64,000 nt of DNA from an uncultured Oscillospiraceae bacterium (GTDB lineage: Bacteria; Bacillota; Clostridia; Oscillospirales; Oscillospiraceae): positions 1 through 64,000 of the forward strand of contig CALXDH010000011.1 in NCBI GenBank assembly GCA_944387015.1, written 5' to 3'. Position numbers and translations under genes: made by a program. Positions within the stretch are counted from its first letter, which is position 1, and each line of letters opens with the position of its first letter. Shown one piece after another: positions 62,403 to 64,000 of the stretch. Under the pieces are notes generated by a model. It had not been told where the DNA came from. It saw nothing but the letters and a program-made list of their open reading frames with translations, and searched no databases.

Positions 62403-64000
62403 GTGCGGTTTGAGGAGAAGCTCAAGCGATGCAGCCGTGAACAGCTGTGGCAGGAGTACTGTGGCTTTTTGGACATGAGCCTTGCGGAATATATGTATAC
62501 CCAGCGCCGGCTGATGGAAGAGCAGCTGGCGCTTTGGTGCGCAAGCGGCCTGGGCCGTCAGCTCCTGCGGGGAAGTCATCCCCGGAATCTGGATGAGCTG
62601 AGACGGATGCTGCCTCTGACCTCTTATGCCGACTATGCGGACGTATTGCTGGCCAAGCGGACGGAAATGCTCTGCGGGGAACCCGCCGTCTGGATCCAGA
62701 CCACCTGGGAGGGCGGCCTGCGGCCCATCAAGCTGGCGCCCTACACCCGCAGCATGCTGGATACCTACCGCCATAACCTCCTTTCCACCATGATGATGGC
62801 CAGCGCCCGGAAAAAGGGCGACTTTGATTTGAAGCGGGGGGACCGGATCCTCTACGGCGGCGCGCCGCTGCCCTATGCCACAGGTCTGATGCCCTCCCTT
62901 TTTGATGAGGACATCAATTTCACCTGGCTGCCGGACTCCAACACCAACTCCGATCTGAGTTTCAGCCAGCGGATCAAAAAGGGCTTTGCCATGGCCATGT
63001 CCGGCGGCGTGGACTTCTTCTTCGGCATCGGCTCCGTGGCCAATTACATTACCGAGAATTTCGGAAAGAGCAGCGGCGGCGGACACCGGGGACTGCGGGT
63101 CTCTCCCGGCAATGCTGCGCGCTACCTGCGGGCCAAGTACATCAGCCGGCGGGACGGCCGCCCCATCGTGCCGGGGGATGTGTTCCGCCTCAAGGCGTTT
63201 TTCTTCGCCGGGACCGATGCCAAGTGCTACCGGGACCGGCTGACCCGGGCCTGGGGCATCGCCCCGGTGGAGCTGGCCGCCGGAACGGAGTCCACCTGCA
63301 TCGGCGCGGAGAATTGGGAGCACCGGGGCATGGTGTTCTTCCCGGATGCCTGTTTTTACGAGTTCATTCCGGAGCGGGAGATGCGCCGGAACCTGGAGGA
63401 GCCGGACTACCAGCCCCGCACCTGCCTCATGGACGAGATCCAGGCCGGGGAGACCTACGAGCTGGTGATCTCCGTGCTTCACGGCGGCGCCTTCATGCGC
63501 TACCGCATCGGCGACATGTACCACTGCGTCTCCGCCGGCGGCGGGCAGCTGCCCCGGCTGACCTTTGTGGATCGGGTGCCCAATGTCATCGACATTGCCG
63601 GCTTTACCCGGATCACCGTCTCCTCCATGCAGGAGGTCATCCGCCTGAGCCGGCTGGAGCTGGGGGACTGGGTGCTCAAAAAGGAGTTCAACCAGAAGGA
63701 GGACCCCTTCCTCCATATGTATCTGGAGATCCCGCCGGACGCCCAGAGCAGCGAGGTGGTGGCCAAGTCGGTACTGACGGAGCACCTGAGCCTCTATTTC
63801 AAGTATTTTGACAGCGACTATGGGGATTTGAAGAAGCTTTTGAATATGGAGCCTCTGGAGATCACCATTTTGAAATATGGGACCATCGCCGCCTATGAAA
63901 AGCGGATGGGCACCCGCCTGCCCCGGATCAACCCGGGCATGCTGGACATCATCGGCCTGCTGGCGCAGGAGGCCGAGGGAGAAGGCGGGGTGCGGACGTG
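62403..64000 (+). CDS. GH3 family protein (acyl-acid-amido-synthetase fold), 3' end outside window
   Basis: 532 codons are visible without a stop, close to the full GH3 length (~550-600). Features: SLAEYMYTQRRLMEEQLALW and PLTSYADYADVLL at the N-terminus, AAGTESTCIGAE in the place of the GATE motif, and FMRYRIGDMYHCV matching the YRxGD motif. The ATP-loop region reads IQTTWEGGLRPIK instead of the usual SSGTSxGxxK, so adenylation may be altered. Plant GH3 enzymes join amino acids to acids such as auxin; bacterial ones are largely uncharacterised. Start GTG with GAGGTGAGGG upstream. Confidence 0.85.
   Translation, partial: MRFEEKLKRCSREQLWQEYCGFLDMSLAEYMYTQRRLMEEQLALWCASGLGRQLLRGSHPRNLDELRRMLPLTSYADYADVLLAKRTEMLCGEPAVWIQTTWEGGLRPIKLAPYTRSMLDTYRHNLLSTMMMASARKKGDFDLKRGDRILYGGAPLPYATGLMPSLFDEDINFTWLPDSNTNSDLSFSQRIKKGFAMAMSGGVDFFFGIGSVANYITENFGKSSGGGHRGLRVSPGNAARYLRAKYISRRDGRPIVPGDVFRLKAFFFAGTDAKCYRDRLTRAWGIAPVELAAGTESTCIGAENWEHRGMVFFPDACFYEFIPEREMRRNLEEPDYQPRTCLMDEIQAGETYELVISVLHGGAFMRYRIGDMYHCVSAGGGQLPRLTFVDRVPNVIDIAGFTRITVSSMQEVIRLSRLELGDWVLKKEFNQKEDPFLHMYLEIPPDAQSSEVVAKSVLTEHLSLYFKYFDSDYGDLKKLLNMEPLEITILKYGTIAAYEKRMGTRLPRINPGMLDIIGLLAQEAEGEGGVRT

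Overview
The window looks like the chromosome of a high-GC, anaerobic, endospore-forming member of the class Clostridia, most likely an Oscillospiraceae-type gut bacterium (Oscillibacter, Dysosmobacter or Flavonifractor-like). This is inferred from spoIIID, a PerR-rubrerythrin pair, a T-box leader, strong AGGAGG ribosome sites with TTGACA/TATAAT promoters, clostridial YitT and LCP proteins and a clostridial-type glutamate dehydrogenase. No rRNA is present, so the genus is not proven.

Layout. 1-985 is the edge of an integrative element: the C-terminal part of a large serine recombinase, two 22-bp direct repeats, and a hairpin-rich segment ending in a tRNA-Gly-like 3' end. 1-7.6 kb: a P-type ATPase, YitT, a three-gene cassette ending in a sigma region 4 protein, tRNA-Thr and tRNA-Tyr, an S24-type repressor, a FabG-like reductase and tRNA-Val. 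7.9-10.6 kb: two tandem glutamate dehydrogenase genes, the second lacking the catalytic lysine. 10.7-14.1 kb: a glycerol-dehydrogenase-like protein and a MoxR/VWA pair.

14.2-21.6 kb holds two paralogous ABC-transporter operons on the minus strand. The first (TrpX-like binding protein, fumarylacetoacetase-fold enzyme, permease, ATPase) lies behind a T-box leader whose likely specifier is UGG (Trp). The second has a Tyr/Phe-rich 36-codon leader ORF followed by a terminator-like hairpin. Together they look like two aromatic amino acid uptake systems with different sensors. 22-28.6 kb: pyrG, an M24 peptidase, a CBS-type pyrophosphatase and a GntR-controlled ABC exporter. 28.7-32.9 kb: an LRR / DUF2201-VWA / MoxR / NifU-like operon.

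33-46.9 kb: surface proteins (SLH-transglutaminase, LCP), spoIIID, an aminotransferase, a nitroreductase, an operon of class II aldolase, mtnA and deoD-like phosphorylase that fits 5'-deoxyadenosine/methylthioadenosine disposal, an ECF sigma/DUF4179 pair, a cupin, a PhnD-like lipoprotein and a MerR-RDD fusion regulator. 47-55.7 kb: a complete histidine operon, hisZG(fused)-D-C-B-H-nim-A-F-IE-K. 55.8-64 kb: HAD phosphatase, DUF4230 protein, lipoprotein, perR-rbr, HPr, uvrC, a PEMT/ICMT-like membrane protein and a GH3-family protein running off the end.
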